From assembly GCA_947627435.1 (NCBI GenBank), contig CANQWB010000007.1, forward strand, positions 1 to 43,477: a DNA stretch of 43,477 bases, written 5' to 3'. Each line of letters starts with the position of its first letter. The stretch's first letter is position 1. The position numbers and the translations under genes were made by a program. Source of the stretch: an uncultured Bacilli bacterium (GTDB taxonomy: Bacteria; Bacillota_I; Bacilli_A; RF39; UBA660). The notes beneath the pieces are model-generated. The model saw only the letters and a program-made list of their open reading frames with translations. It was not told the DNA's origin and ran no database searches. Of the stretch, positions 1-8,128 are shown piece by piece.

Positions 1-112
1 TATAAAAAAAGAAAATCAAATTTATTATAAATTCAACTTTCTTTCCTTTTTCCCCCAAATCTCTTTACACTAACGAAGTGAAATTCCTTTATTAAAATCA
101 CCCCTAAAAAGA
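1..112. other. AT-rich end of window, no gene seen
   Basis: This stretch lies downstream of the prepilin-like gene. It is AT-rich with a short run of five C (five G on the minus strand) and a small imperfect dyad around 64-82 (ACACT/AGTG arms). There is no T-run on the side expected for a minus-strand terminator, so I do not call one. Any next gene in the same direction would start beyond the window edge. Confidence 0.4.
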
Positions 113-778
113 TTACTTTAGTATAATTTTAGAAACGCTAAAATCCCAATATACAGAATGCAATTTAATTTTATATTTGCCAGTTAAATCGGATATATCG
201 AGCACATCTGTAAATGTACCAGCTGTTGTATGTCCTGTAGTGCTTAAACTACCAACCCTTATAGTTAAAGAATCATTTGGCAAGCCCATATATTTAGTCA
301 ATGTATATGTGATTTCAACTGTATTATAATATGTTAAATCATATTCTTCTATCGATTCAATATCTGCGAAACATCTTGATCCAGTATTGTTTGAACGACT
401 GAGTTGACTTCCTGTAATTGTAATAATTCCTTTTCCCGTTTCAGTTGTACTAGTAACGTCTTTAAATGCAGTATTTTGTGATGGAAAGACTGTTAACTGA
501 TTTGGAAACGCAGTAGAAAGTTTACTATAGATATCTTCTAATGTACTCTCTTCTGAAATATCAAGCTTACTGTATTTTAATGCCTCTACTAACCTATGAA
601 CAACACTTTTTTCTTCTAAACAAACCTCTCCTTGTATAGCATTAATGGTTTCTACTTTTAATTGATCCAGTATTGTTTTCTTATTTTGTAGATTATTTAA
701 GATTCCTACTAATACTACTAAAAATAAAAGTAACATCGTATATAATACAGCACTAGTTGCGAATCCCTTTTTCTTCAC
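113..778 (-). CDS. Prepilin-like single-pass surface protein, function unknown
   Basis: A 221-residue protein starting at GTG, chosen because GGAGA lies 7 nt upstream and an in-frame stop lies just before it. The N-terminus is short and basic (MKKKGF), followed by one hydrophobic helix (about residues 7-27, AVLYTMLLLFLVVLVGIL) and then a polar, charged continuation of the helix (NNLQNKKTILDQLK). This is the layout of class III or type IV prepilins and pseudopilins, which are cut beside the helix by a peptidase. The rest is polar, rich in Thr/Ser and beta-prone, with two Cys (about 53 and 136) that could form a disulfide outside the cell. No pilus ATPase, peptidase or platform gene is in the window, so assembly into a pilus is inference; a simple membrane-anchored ectodomain is the alternative. 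A G10 tract sits about 50 nt upstream. Confidence 0.6.
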   Translation of the reverse strand: MKKKGFATSAVLYTMLLLFLVVLVGILNNLQNKKTILDQLKVETINAIQGEVCLEEKSVVHRLVEALKYSKLDISEESTLEDIYSKLSTAFPNQLTVFPSQNTAFKDVTSTTETGKGIITITGSQLSRSNNTGSRCFADIESIEEYDLTYYNTVEITYTLTKYMGLPNDSLTIRVGSLSTTGHTTAGTFTDVLDISDLTGKYKIKLHSVYWDFSVSKIILK

Positions 779-803
779 ATTTCATTCTCCATTCTACTTC
801 ATC

Positions 804-835
804 GAAAAAAGAGGGGTAAAATTTACCCCCCCCCC
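804..835 (-). terminator. Hairpin with G10 tract and T-run upstream of prepilin-like gene
   Basis: On the minus strand a run of ten G (plus-strand C10 at 826-835) flows into GGGGTAAA, paired with TTTACCCC and followed by TCTTTTTT. This looks like a Rho-independent terminator whose 5' arm can slide within the G-tract. The neighbouring unknown gene already has its own terminator at 909-938, so this one may act instead on the transcript of the prepilin-like gene, whose start lies downstream at 778. Confidence 0.55.
826..835. repeat. Homopolymer of 10 C (G10 on the coding strand)
   Basis: Ten consecutive C on the plus strand, a striking run in sequence this AT-rich. It lies between the prepilin-like gene and the gene upstream of it. 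It is outside any reading frame: the frame of the prepilin-like gene has a TGA directly before its GTG. Length changes would therefore affect transcription or hairpin register, not the protein frame. Confidence 0.9.
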
Positions 836-908
836 GTTTACAAATAGCATACTTTATTTTCTGCATTCGCAAACTATTTTATGATTTTATTTGACATATT
901 TATTGTAA

Positions 909-938
909 CAAAAAAGAATCTCTTTGACAAGATTCTTT
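909..938 (-). terminator. Rho-independent terminator after unknown gene 959-1495
   Basis: AAAGAATC (913-920) and GATTCTTT (931-938) form an 8-bp stem with a 10-nt loop. On the minus strand it is followed by a T-run (TTTTTTG). It begins about 20 nt after the stop codon of the 178-residue protein. Confidence 0.8.
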
Positions 939-958
939 ATTATTAATTTACATAATTA

Positions 959-1495
959 TTATTTAGCACTCATAAAATCAGTTAGTGTATTCAAACGCTT
1001 CGTTTTTGCATAATTTGCCGCATCTTCCTTGCATTGTGTATTTTCTTCATTATTTTGTCTAGCGTCATAATATAACATTCCATTTAGCATAACTTTATCT
1101 TTAGAAATTTTCATATGGGTATTTATTGGTATATACTCTTTTTCAATGTTAGAATCAATTACAGCTTCTCTAAGCAGACTCTGTGGTATTATTTGATTAT
1201 TAATAGAAATACTTGATTTTTGACACATTAATAGAGCATATAAAATATTAATGGTTAAATAATTATTAAAACGATTCAATTGTATAGTTCTTTCCGTTTC
1301 AGTAAATTTATCATCATTTACTTTCACATAATCAGATATCTCATGTTCCCAATAAGAAACACCATTTTTGACACAATCCAATAACTTTATAGTTTCACAA
1401 GTTGGTAATTGATTTAAATATTTCTCAATTACTATTGTTCGAATTACATATTTCATTTCTATATTTAATTGTTTGAATTTTCTAACTAAATTCAT
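959..1495 (-). CDS. Hypothetical protein, 178 aa, own promoter
   Basis: I do not recognise this protein. It is 178 residues, soluble-looking, with no signal peptide or membrane segment. The first 60 residues are rich in charged and Ile/Leu positions (likely helical), the middle has a Leu/Ile stretch near NYLTINILYALLMC, and the end is Lys/Asn rich. The ATG has GGGAGG about 8 nt upstream, so the start is well supported. It sits between the terminator of the ribosomal operon and its own terminator, with a near-consensus promoter, so it is an independently transcribed monocistronic gene. Nothing in the sequence indicates a function. Confidence 0.75.
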   Translation of the reverse strand: MNLVRKFKQLNIEMKYVIRTIVIEKYLNQLPTCETIKLLDCVKNGVSYWEHEISDYVKVNDDKFTETERTIQLNRFNNYLTINILYALLMCQKSSISINNQIIPQSLLREAVIDSNIEKEYIPINTHMKISKDKVMLNGMLYYDARQNNEENTQCKEDAANYAKTKRLNTLTDFMSAK

Positions 1496-1521
1496 GATAT
1501 TCCTCCCTTAAATTGTTATTT

Positions 1522-1551
1522 ATTCTAGCATACACTATTATCATTTGTCAA
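1522..1551 (-). promoter_or_regulatory. Strong sigma-A promoter for unknown gene 959-1495
   Basis: A perfect -35 TTGACA (1546-1551), an 18-bp spacer ending in TGC, and -10 TAGAAT (1522-1527), so it also has the TGn extended -10. It lies 27 nt upstream of the ATG. Confidence 0.8.
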
Positions 1552-1565
1552 ATGATATTTGAAAG

Positions 1566-1589
1566 AAAAAAGAAGGACTATTTTCCTTC
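1566..1589 (-). terminator. Terminator of the S10-spc-alpha operon
   Basis: On the minus strand GAAGGA pairs with TCCTTC and is followed by TTTTTTC. The rplQ stop codon TAG lies in the loop. No other terminator was seen inside the operon, so this marks its 3' end. Confidence 0.8.
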
Positions 1590-1928
1590 TACTACTTCTA
1601 AAATAACCATTAACGCATCGTCCCCTTTACGTTCAGTTAATTTTAATATTCTAGTGTATCCACCATTACGACCTGCAAAACGAGTTGCAAAATCATCGAA
1701 TACTTTCTTAGTGGCTACGTTATCATTTTGTAAAAAAGCTAATGCTTTTCTTCTAGAAACTAAAGATCCGTCTTTTCCATAAGTTACCATTTTATCAAAG
1801 AACTTACGTACTTCTTTGGCTCTAGTTTCAGTCGTTTCGATTCTCTCATTCATGATTAAATCTTTTGTCAAATTAGCTAGCATACTTCTTCTATGTTTGC
1901 AAGTACGCCCTAATTTTCTATAAGCCAT
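1578..1928 (-). CDS. rplQ: Ribosomal protein L17 (bL17)
   Basis: Large-subunit protein L17, 116 residues, the bacterial core length. It begins [20 protein letters not shown], with the basic RxxLGR...HRRAM-type signature of the family near residues 4-16, and continues with the conserved [13 protein letters not shown] segment. It is the last gene of the alpha segment, 17 nt after rpoA, and its stop codon lies within the operon terminator. The start has a TAGGAGG site 6-7 nt upstream. Confidence 0.97.
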   Translation of the reverse strand: MAYRKLGRTCKHRRSMLANLTKDLIMNERIETTETRAKEVRKFFDKMVTYGKDGSLVSRRKALAFLQNDNVATKKVFDDFATRFAGRNGGYTRILKLTERKGDDALMVILEVVEGK

Positions 1929-1945
1929 AATAATCCTCCTAACTA

Positions 1946-2896
1946 TTAGTCTTCATCACGGAATTTAAGTCCCATTTCTTTAATTTTATCAATAACTTCT
2001 TTCAAAGACTTTTTACCTAAATTACGAATTTTCATCATTTCTAATTCAGATTTTTCAGTTAAATCACCCAATGTGTTGATACCAGCACGTTTTAAACAAT
2101 TATAAGCTCTTACAGAGAAATCTAAATCATCAATAGAAGTTTCCAATTTCTTCATCTTGCTGTCTTCTTGTTTTGCATTCATAATTCCTGTTGTATCAGC
2201 AATTTCACTTAAATTTGTAATAATATTTAAATGTTCTATTAAGATTTTAGCACCCAAAGCCATAGCTTCTTCTGGACGAATAGAACCATTTGTATAAACA
2301 TTCATAATGAGTTTATCATAACTTGCATCTTGTCCAACACGAGCGCTTTCAACATCATAACTGATTCTTTCAATTGGAGAATAAATTGCATCAATTGCAA
2401 TATATCCAATAGAAGCATCTTCAATATATTTTTTATTATCCGTAGATGGTACATATCCACGTCCATTGGCGATAATGAATTCCATATCTAATTTTCCACC
2501 CTTAGAAATAGTAGCGATAACTTGATCTGGGTTTACAATTTCTATATCGGAATCTGTTACAATATCTGCTGCAGTAACAGTTCTTTCTTCTGAAACAGAA
2601 AGATGAGCAGTTTTAATTTCTTCTGTATGATTTTTAACAACCACACTCTTTAAGTTTAAGATAATAGATGTTACATCTTCTACAATGCCCTCAATTGTTT
2701 GAAATTCGTGCATTACGCCGTCAATTTTCACAGCAACAATTGCGCTACCTGGCATACTAGATAACATAACTCTTCTTAGGGAGTTACCAATAGTAATTCC
2801 AAAACCTCTTTCCAAAGGTTCTAATTCAAATTTTCCATAATTATTATTTTCAACATAGTCTGTTAATTTGTAGATTGGTTTTTCAAAGTTTAACAC
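1946..2896 (-). CDS. rpoA: RNA polymerase alpha subunit
   Basis: Alpha subunit, 316 residues. I choose the GTG at 2896 (VLNFEKP...) because AAAGGAG precedes it by 9 nt and the usual alpha N-terminus begins here. The longer reading from 2947 would add 17 unrelated residues and run into rpsK. Residues 1 to about 225 are the assembly domain ([18 protein letters not shown], dimer interface). After a linker at about 230-245, the C-terminal domain (about 246-310) carries the helix-hairpin-helix [11 protein letters not shown] that contacts UP elements and activators. It is 20 nt downstream of rpsK. Confidence 0.96.
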   Translation of the reverse strand: MLNFEKPIYKLTDYVENNNYGKFELEPLERGFGITIGNSLRRVMLSSMPGSAIVAVKIDGVMHEFQTIEGIVEDVTSIILNLKSVVVKNHTEEIKTAHLSVSEERTVTAADIVTDSDIEIVNPDQVIATISKGGKLDMEFIIANGRGYVPSTDNKKYIEDASIGYIAIDAIYSPIERISYDVESARVGQDASYDKLIMNVYTNGSIRPEEAMALGAKILIEHLNIITNLSEIADTTGIMNAKQEDSKMKKLETSIDDLDFSVRAYNCLKRAGINTLGDLTEKSELEMMKIRNLGKKSLKEVIDKIKEMGLKFRDED

Positions 2897-2916
2897 TTTT
2901 TCACACTCCTTTTCTT

Positions 2917-3300
2917 TTATCCACGTGGACGTTTTGGTGGACGACATCCATTATGTGGTACAGGTGTTACATCAGTAATTGAAGTAATTTCTAAACCAGC
3001 AGTTTGTAATGAACGAATTGCAGTTTCACGTCCTGAACCGAGTCCTTTTACAAAAACTTCAACTTTACGCATTCCCATATCAAATGCGGCTTTCCCTGCT
3101 GCTTCAGCTGACATACCAGCTGCGAATGGAGTTGATTTTTTACTTCCTTTGAATCCTAATGTTCCAGCAGAAGCCCAGCTAATTGCATTTCCCTCTTTAT
3201 CACAAAGAGTAACAATTGTGTTATTAAATGTTGAATGAATGTATGCTTGACCTTCTGGCACATTCTTCTTCACTTTACGTTTTCTTGGTTTATAAGCCAT
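2917..3300 (-). CDS. rpsK: Ribosomal protein S11 (uS11)
   Basis: Small-subunit platform protein S11, 127 residues. The signature [13 protein letters not shown], the [13 protein letters not shown] block and the C-terminal ...[17 protein letters not shown] tail are all present. This tail lies near the mRNA exit site in 30S. An AAGGAGG site lies upstream of the ATG. It sits in the usual alpha order rpsM-rpsK-rpoA. Confidence 0.97.
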   Translation of the reverse strand: MAYKPRKRKVKKNVPEGQAYIHSTFNNTIVTLCDKEGNAISWASAGTLGFKGSKKSTPFAAGMSAEAAGKAAFDMGMRKVEVFVKGLGSGRETAIRSLQTAGLEITSITDVTPVPHNGCRPPKRPRG

Positions 3301-3328
3301 ATTATATAACCTCCTTTTTTAGTTACAA

Positions 3329-3694
3329 TTATTTTTTCTTGTTAGCAACTGTTTTACCTTTACCCTTACGAGTTCTAGCATTTCTATTAGTTCTTTGTCC
3401 TCTTACAGGTAAACCTTTTTTATGACGAGTTCCTTGATATGAATTGATTTCCATTTTAGTTTTGATATTCATATTCACTTCACGTCTTAAATCACCTTCG
3501 ATAGTGTATTTATCAATTTGTTCACGAATACGATTTAATTCGTCATTGTCTAAGTCTCCTGCTTTTTTGTTGATATCTACATTCGCATCTTTTAAGATTT
3601 GATTAGATAAACTTCTACCAATACCATAAATATATGTTAATGCAATTTCTGATCTTTTATTATTTGGTATATCTACACCTTTAATACGTGCCAT
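3329..3694 (-). CDS. rpsM: Ribosomal protein S13 (uS13)
   Basis: S13, 121 residues, begins [20 protein letters not shown], typical of the family. The helix-turn part includes [14 protein letters not shown], and the C-terminus holds the conserved [20 protein letters not shown], which reaches tRNA and helix 42 in the 30S head. AGGAGG precedes the ATG. Neighbours rpmJ and rpsK are in the standard order. Confidence 0.97.
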   Translation of the reverse strand: MARIKGVDIPNNKRSEIALTYIYGIGRSLSNQILKDANVDINKKAGDLDNDELNRIREQIDKYTIEGDLRREVNMNIKTKMEINSYQGTRHKKGLPVRGQRTNRNARTRKGKGKTVANKKK

Positions 3695-3709
3695 AAAACA
3701 CCTCCTATA

Positions 3710-3823
3710 TTAACCTTGTCTTTGTTTATGCTTAGGGTTTTCGCAAATTACAATTTTCTTTCCCTTACGCGTAACAATTTTACATTTTGGACAAATTTTT
3801 TTAATTGATGGTTTTACTTTCAT
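3710..3823 (-). CDS. rpmJ: Ribosomal protein L36 (bL36), zinc-binding form
   Basis: A 37-residue gene between infA and rpsM. The protein begins [17 protein letters not shown] and ends NPKHKQRQG. Cys11, Cys14, Cys27 and His32 form the zinc site, so this is the C+ (zinc-containing) paralogue rather than the Cys-less form used under zinc starvation. The start codon is preceded by TAGGAGG. Position and sequence are canonical. Confidence 0.95.
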   Translation of the reverse strand: MKVKPSIKKICPKCKIVTRKGKKIVICENPKHKQRQG

Positions 3824-3834
3824 TTAATTCCCTC

Positions 3835-4095
3835 CTATTTCCTATAGGTTATGCGCCCACGTGTTAAATCATATTCTGATAATTCTAACACAACTGTATC
3901 ACCTGGTAAAATGCGAATATAATTCATTCGGATTTTACCAGAAACGTGAGCCACTACAGTATGTTTATTTTCAAGTTCTACTCTGAATTGTCCGCCAGGT
4001 AGAACTTCCAGTACTTTTCCTTCTACTTCAATTGATGCTTTTTTTTGTTTTTCTTCTACATAATTTGTATTTTTATTAACTTGTTTTTTTGGCAT
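3835..4095 (-). CDS. infA: Translation initiation factor IF-1 with N-terminal extension
   Basis: IF-1 occupies the ribosomal A site during initiation. The S1/OB fold is clear from about residue 20: [37 protein letters not shown] and the terminal [12 protein letters not shown]. The protein is 86 residues against the usual 71-73, because about 14 extra Lys/Asn/Gln-rich residues ([14 protein letters not shown]) precede the core. The start is supported by GAGGTG a few nt upstream and no good internal start is seen, so the extension looks genuine. It lies 4 nt after map. Confidence 0.95.
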   Translation of the reverse strand: MPKKQVNKNTNYVEEKQKKASIEVEGKVLEVLPGGQFRVELENKHTVVAHVSGKIRMNYIRILPGDTVVLELSEYDLTRGRITYRK

Positions 4096-4099
4096 ATAA

Positions 4100-4846
4100 T
4101 CACCTCTTCGTTAATATTTCGTATCCATCTTTTGTCACTAGAACAGTATGTTCAAAATGCGCAGATGGTTTTTCGTCTCCTGTTACAACTGTCCAATCAT
4201 CATCTAACAGAAATACTTGAGCAGTCCCTAAATTGAGCATTGGTTCAACGGCAATTGTCATTCCTGCTTTTAAAATAGGTCCCGTTCCGGGTTTTCCATA
4301 ATTGGGCACATCTGGTTCTTCATGTACTCGTGAACCAATTCCATGTCCAACCAGTTCCTTCACAACACCTAATTGATGTTTTTTCGCATATGTTTCAATC
4401 GCATAGCCAATATCACCAATATGTATTCCTTCATGAATTACGGATAATCCTTGATAAAGTGCTTCCTCAGTTTGTATAAGCAAACGATTGACTTCAGTCG
4501 AAACTTTACCAACTGGATATGACCAAGCGGAATCTCCATGATATCCTTGATAACAAGCACCAATATCTAACTTAATGATATCACCATTTTTTAATTTACG
4601 TTTAGATGGAATGCCATGTACCACTTCATCATTTAAAGAAATACATATTGTTCCAGGAAAACCATATAAATGTTTAAAAGATGGGCTTGCTCCAGAATTT
4701 AGAATAAATTCTTCTGCCAAATCATTGAGTTCTTTGGTAGTAATGCCAGGTTTGATAAATGGTTTTAAATAGTTATGTGTTTTTCCAACAATCTCTCCTG
4801 CTTTTCGCATCAATTCAATTTCATGTTCTGATTTAATAGTTATCAT
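4100..4846 (-). CDS. map: Methionine aminopeptidase, type I
   Basis: Removes the initiator Met from nascent proteins. It has 248 residues, the standard type Ia length. The metal-binding residues are visible: Asp in KLDIGA, Asp in YHGDSAW, His in [13 protein letters not shown], Glu in AVEPML and Glu in HFEHTVLV. The start ATG overlaps the TGA stop of adk (ATGA), so it is translationally coupled. It lacks the N-terminal zinc-finger extension found in some homologues. Confidence 0.97.
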   Translation of the reverse strand: MITIKSEHEIELMRKAGEIVGKTHNYLKPFIKPGITTKELNDLAEEFILNSGASPSFKHLYGFPGTICISLNDEVVHGIPSKRKLKNGDIIKLDIGACYQGYHGDSAWSYPVGKVSTEVNRLLIQTEEALYQGLSVIHEGIHIGDIGYAIETYAKKHQLGVVKELVGHGIGSRVHEEPDVPNYGKPGTGPILKAGMTIAVEPMLNLGTAQVFLLDDDWTVVTGDEKPSAHFEHTVLVTKDGYEILTKR

Positions 4847-5499
4847 ATTTGATTCACAATGCTTTCAATAGTTGCAAAAACTTGATCTGTAGGAAGTGTA
4901 CTGTCAACTTCATACAAAACATTTTGCTTTTTATAGTAATCAATAAGTGGAGCTGTTTCTTCTAAATAAGTTTGAAATCTCACAGCAAATGTTTCCGCAT
5001 TATCATCACTACGTCTTTGCAATGCAACATTACAGTCATCACATGTATTTGCGAATTTTGGTTTATTTTCTTGTATCAATTCATTATAGACACGTCCACA
5101 ATTAGGACAAGAAATTCTACCTACAATTCGTTTTTCAGCTTCCTCTTTGGAAATGGATAAATAGATAACACAAGATATTTTTTCTCCCATTTCCTCTAAC
5201 ATATGATCATAACTAATCGCTTGATTTACATTACGAGGAAAGCCATCTAAAATATATCCTGTTCCATGTTGAATTTCATTTAAACGATTACCAAGCAATT
5301 TTAATATTATATCATCGCTCACAAATTTTCCTGCTTCAATTTGTGTTTTTAAATAATCACTCATTTCATCATTTTTACGGATTGCTTCGCGAATCAAATC
5401 ACCAGTTGAAATATGAGTTAACCCATACTTCTCACATAATAAAGAAGATTGAGTTCCTTTTCCTGCAGCTGGTGGAGCTACTAAAATAATACTTTTCAT
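4843..5499 (-). CDS. adk: Adenylate kinase, zinc LID type
   Basis: Interconverts ATP+AMP and 2 ADP. It has 218 residues. Motifs: P-loop APPAAGKGTQ (8-17), AMP-site GFPRN, and a LID with four Cys (CPNC and CDDC) that bind zinc as in Gram-positive enzymes, followed by RRSDDN. The P-loop is slightly unusual: the family normally has G-x-P-G-A-G-K-G-T, and here the first and second Gly are Ala while the Lys is kept. The start overlaps the secY stop (ATGA), and the gene overlaps map by 4 nt. Confidence 0.96.
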   Translation of the reverse strand: MKSIILVAPPAAGKGTQSSLLCEKYGLTHISTGDLIREAIRKNDEMSDYLKTQIEAGKFVSDDIILKLLGNRLNEIQHGTGYILDGFPRNVNQAISYDHMLEEMGEKISCVIYLSISKEEAEKRIVGRISCPNCGRVYNELIQENKPKFANTCDDCNVALQRRSDDNAETFAVRFQTYLEETAPLIDYYKKQNVLYEVDSTLPTDQVFATIESIVNQI

Positions 5500-6776
5500 C
5501 GATTACGCCTTCTTCTTGTATATCCTGTACGAGTAACTAGTTCACTATCAATTTGTTTATAAGTCTCTAATGCAACTCCTACCACAATTAATAGTCCTGT
5601 TCCACCAATACGAACATTGGTTGGTAAACTAGATAATGTACCAAATACAATTGGAAGACCTGCAATAATGGCAAGAGCAAATGCTCCTACTGTAGTAATT
5701 CTTTTTAAAGTTTTACTGATATATTTTACAGTTTCATCACCGGGACGAATACCTGGAATGAATCCACCATTTTTATTTAAATTTTCAGCCAATTCTTTTG
5801 GTTTTAATTGTAAGAATGTATAAAAGTAAGCAAATGCAAATATACATACAATATAAATAATAAAACCAGTTCCTGTCGTCATTGTTAAGTATTTACTTAC
5901 AAATAAGGTAAATCCTTCTTTCTTAATAAAACGAGCAATGATACCAGGGATTGATATAAAAGCTGATGCTAAGATAACAGGCATTACCCCAGCTGAATTT
6001 AACTTGAACGGAATATAGCTTTGTTTTGCATCTAAGATGCTAGTAGTAGAACGATTTGCATATTGAATTGGAATTCTTCTCTCTGCACATTCTACATAAA
6101 CAACTCCTAGAATAATTGCTAAATATAATAGTGCAAATAATATAAATTTAACAATTCCAAATGAAATTAATTGAACAGTATCACCTGTTACTAATGAATT
6201 CCATGCTTCTACAAACATGTTTGGCATTGTTGCAATAATTCCTGCCATAATAATCAGTGAAATTCCATTTCCAATTCCTTTGGTTGTAATTTGATCTCCA
6301 ATCCAAAGTAAAAGTGAAGTTCCTGCTGTTAAGATTAAGGCAAATGTCATATATTCCATTGGTGTACCACCAGATACAAACGCAAATGAGAACATATATC
6401 CTTGAATAAATGCTAATGCGATTCCAAGATAACGAGTGATTTGATTTAATTTTGCTCTACCAGTTCCACCTTGTTTTGCAAGTTCAGCAAAATAAGGAAT
6501 GATATCCATTTGTAATAGTTGAACAATAATGGATGCAGTGATATATGGCATTACACCTAATGCAAAAATTGAAAATTGCTCTAAGGCTCCACCACCCATA
6601 GCATTCATTAATTCCAAAAATCCTAAGTTATCTGTTCCTAAACTTTCCGTATCAATTCCAGGAACAATAATTGTAGTTCCTAATTTAAATATGAATAAAC
6701 ATACAAAAGTAAATAATATTTTCTTTTGTAAATCTTTATTCTTGGGATTCAATATTTGCTTAACTTTCGCAAACAC
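5496..6776 (-). CDS. secY: Protein translocase subunit SecY
   Basis: Channel-forming subunit of the SecYEG translocon, 426 residues with ten predicted membrane helices. Family motifs include GIDTESLG near the start, GGTGRAKLNQITRY in the first cytosolic part, GIGNGISLIIMAGI and RIPIQYANR. The start codon is GTG; GAGGTGA, which overlaps the rplO end, sits 6 nt upstream, while upstream codons would run into rplO. It overlaps adk by 4 nt. Confidence 0.96.
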   Translation of the reverse strand: MFAKVKQILNPKNKDLQKKILFTFVCLFIFKLGTTIIVPGIDTESLGTDNLGFLELMNAMGGGALEQFSIFALGVMPYITASIIVQLLQMDIIPYFAELAKQGGTGRAKLNQITRYLGIALAFIQGYMFSFAFVSGGTPMEYMTFALILTAGTSLLLWIGDQITTKGIGNGISLIIMAGIIATMPNMFVEAWNSLVTGDTVQLISFGIVKFILFALLYLAIILGVVYVECAERRIPIQYANRSTTSILDAKQSYIPFKLNSAGVMPVILASAFISIPGIIARFIKKEGFTLFVSKYLTMTTGTGFIIYIVCIFAFAYFYTFLQLKPKELAENLNKNGGFIPGIRPGDETVKYISKTLKRITTVGAFALAIIAGLPIVFGTLSSLPTNVRIGGTGLLIVVGVALETYKQIDSELVTRTGYTRRRRNR

Positions 6777-6777
6777 G

Positions 6778-7221
6778 TTAAATCACCTCTGCTTTTCCAC
6801 CTAATTTTTCTATTTGCTCTTGTGCAACTTTAGAAAATTTATGTGCTTTCACAGTAATTTTCTTTTCTAAAATTCCATTTCCTAATACTTTTACACCATC
6901 TAATTGATTTTTTAAAATTCCCATTTCTTTTAATAATTCAGGTGTTACAACAGCACCATCTTCAAATTTATTTAAATCACTTAAGTTAATAACAGCATAC
7001 TCTACTTTAAATTTGGCATTGGTAAATCCTCTTTTTGGTAGACGTCTATATAAAGGTAATTGTCCACCTTCAAAACCAGGTCTTACTCCTCCACCACTAC
7101 GAGCATTTTGTCCTTTTTGCCCTTTTCCACTTGTTTTTCCATAACCACTTCCATTTCCACGTCCAACTCTTTTACGAGTGAAAGTAGCTCCTTCTTGTGG
7201 TTTCATTGTATGTAACTTCAT
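6778..7221 (-). CDS. rplO: Ribosomal protein L15 (uL15)
   Basis: L15, 147 residues. The Gly/Arg-rich N-terminal extension ([20 protein letters not shown], then [25 protein letters not shown]) is diagnostic, and the globular end closes with [22 protein letters not shown]. It directly follows rpsE (stop and start share a base, TAATG). In most bacteria rpmD lies between these two genes; here there is no room for it. Confidence 0.97.
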   Translation of the reverse strand: MKLHTMKPQEGATFTRKRVGRGNGSGYGKTSGKGQKGQNARSGGGVRPGFEGGQLPLYRRLPKRGFTNAKFKVEYAVINLSDLNKFEDGAVVTPELLKEMGILKNQLDGVKVLGNGILEKKITVKAHKFSKVAQEQIEKLGGKAEVI

Positions 7222-7724
7222 TAGATTTCCTCCACTTTCTTACCACGTAATGCGGCAACTTCTTCTTTGGTTCTCTGTGATTTTAAAGCTTCAAGTGTAG
7301 CATATGCCATATTAATTTTTGTATTTGATCCAAGTGATTTTGATAAAATATCTTTAATTCCTGCTAATTCAAGTACAGCACGAACTGGTCCACCAGCTTT
7401 TACTCCTGTACCTTCTGCAGCAGGTTTTAACATAACACGACTAGCTCCTCTAACACCAATCGCTTCATGTGGAATTGTTCTTTCATCAACTAATGATACT
7501 TTGACTACGTTTTTTGTAGCAGCTTGCACAGCTTTTTTAATTGCGTCTGGTACTTCATTTGCTTTACCAGTACCAAGTCCAACTTTACCTTTTCTATCTC
7601 CTACAACTACCGTAGCAGAGAAACGGAAATGACGACCACCTTTGGTTACTTTTGTAACACGACCTATATTGATTACTTGTTCTTCATATAGTTTTGGGCG
7701 TGGTTCTCTTTTTCTAGTTTCCAT
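7221..7724 (-). CDS. rpsE: Ribosomal protein S5 (uS5)
   Basis: S5, 167 residues, a decoding-site protein involved in fidelity and mRNA unwinding. The N-terminal dsRBD-like part has [20 protein letters not shown] and the C-terminal part has the conserved [28 protein letters not shown] precedes the ATG. Its stop overlaps the rplO start, with no rpmD between. Confidence 0.97.
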   Translation of the reverse strand: METRKREPRPKLYEEQVINIGRVTKVTKGGRHFRFSATVVVGDRKGKVGLGTGKANEVPDAIKKAVQAATKNVVKVSLVDERTIPHEAIGVRGASRVMLKPAAEGTGVKAGGPVRAVLELAGIKDILSKSLGSNTKINMAYATLEALKSQRTKEEVAALRGKKVEEI

Positions 7725-7737
7725 TTATGACCCTCCT

Positions 7738-8100
7738 TTAGAATTCTAATCCATTTTCACGTGCAGCATCTGCAAGTGCTTTTACACGTCCATGATATAG
7801 GTATCCACCTCTATCAAAGACTACTTCTTTGATTTTTGCTTCTTTTGCTCTTTTTGCAAGTAATTCTCCAACTTTAGTAGCAGCTTCTACATTTCCACCG
7901 TTTTCAAGTTTCAAATCTTTATCAATAGATGAAGCACTTACTAATGTGATACCCTTTTCATCATCGATGATTTGAGCAAAAATATTTCCATTTGATCTAA
8001 ACACATTAAGTCTTGGCACATTTGCAGTCCCACTCACTTTTTCTCTCACACGAGTGTGTCTAGATTGACGTACTTCATTACGAGATACTTTCTTAATCAT
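7738..8100 (-). CDS. rplR: Ribosomal protein L18 (uL18)
   Basis: L18 binds 5S rRNA in the central protuberance. It has 120 residues, with RxxRHxRVRxKVSGTxxxPRLxVFRSN near the N-terminus and the terminal [20 protein letters not shown] block, both typical. GGAGAG lies upstream of the start. The order rplF-rplR-rpsE is standard for the spc region. Confidence 0.97.
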   Translation of the reverse strand: MIKKVSRNEVRQSRHTRVREKVSGTANVPRLNVFRSNGNIFAQIIDDEKGITLVSASSIDKDLKLENGGNVEAATKVGELLAKRAKEAKIKEVVFDRGGYLYHGRVKALADAARENGLEF

Positions 8101-8128
8101 GAGTATTACTCTCCTTTACTAAATTACG

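Noticed and set aside
959-1495. Possible toxin or phage gene
   Set aside because: No motif, partner antitoxin or phage neighbour supports it; left as unknown.
1513-1782. Rightward reading frame opposite rplQ
   Set aside because: It mirrors the rplQ coding sequence and terminator, has no binding site, and the encoded residues look like antisense translation.
2897-2947. Longer rpoA start giving 17 extra residues
   Set aside because: The extension overlaps rpsK, is not conserved, and AAAGGAG points to the GTG at 2896.
7267-7632. Long rightward frame opposite rpsE (121 codons)
   Set aside because: Antisense shadow of rpsE; no start context and no conserved motifs.
7750-7770. TTTTCACGTGCAGCA resembling parS
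   Set aside because: Only 12 of 16 bases match, and it is conserved coding sequence at the C-terminus of L18.
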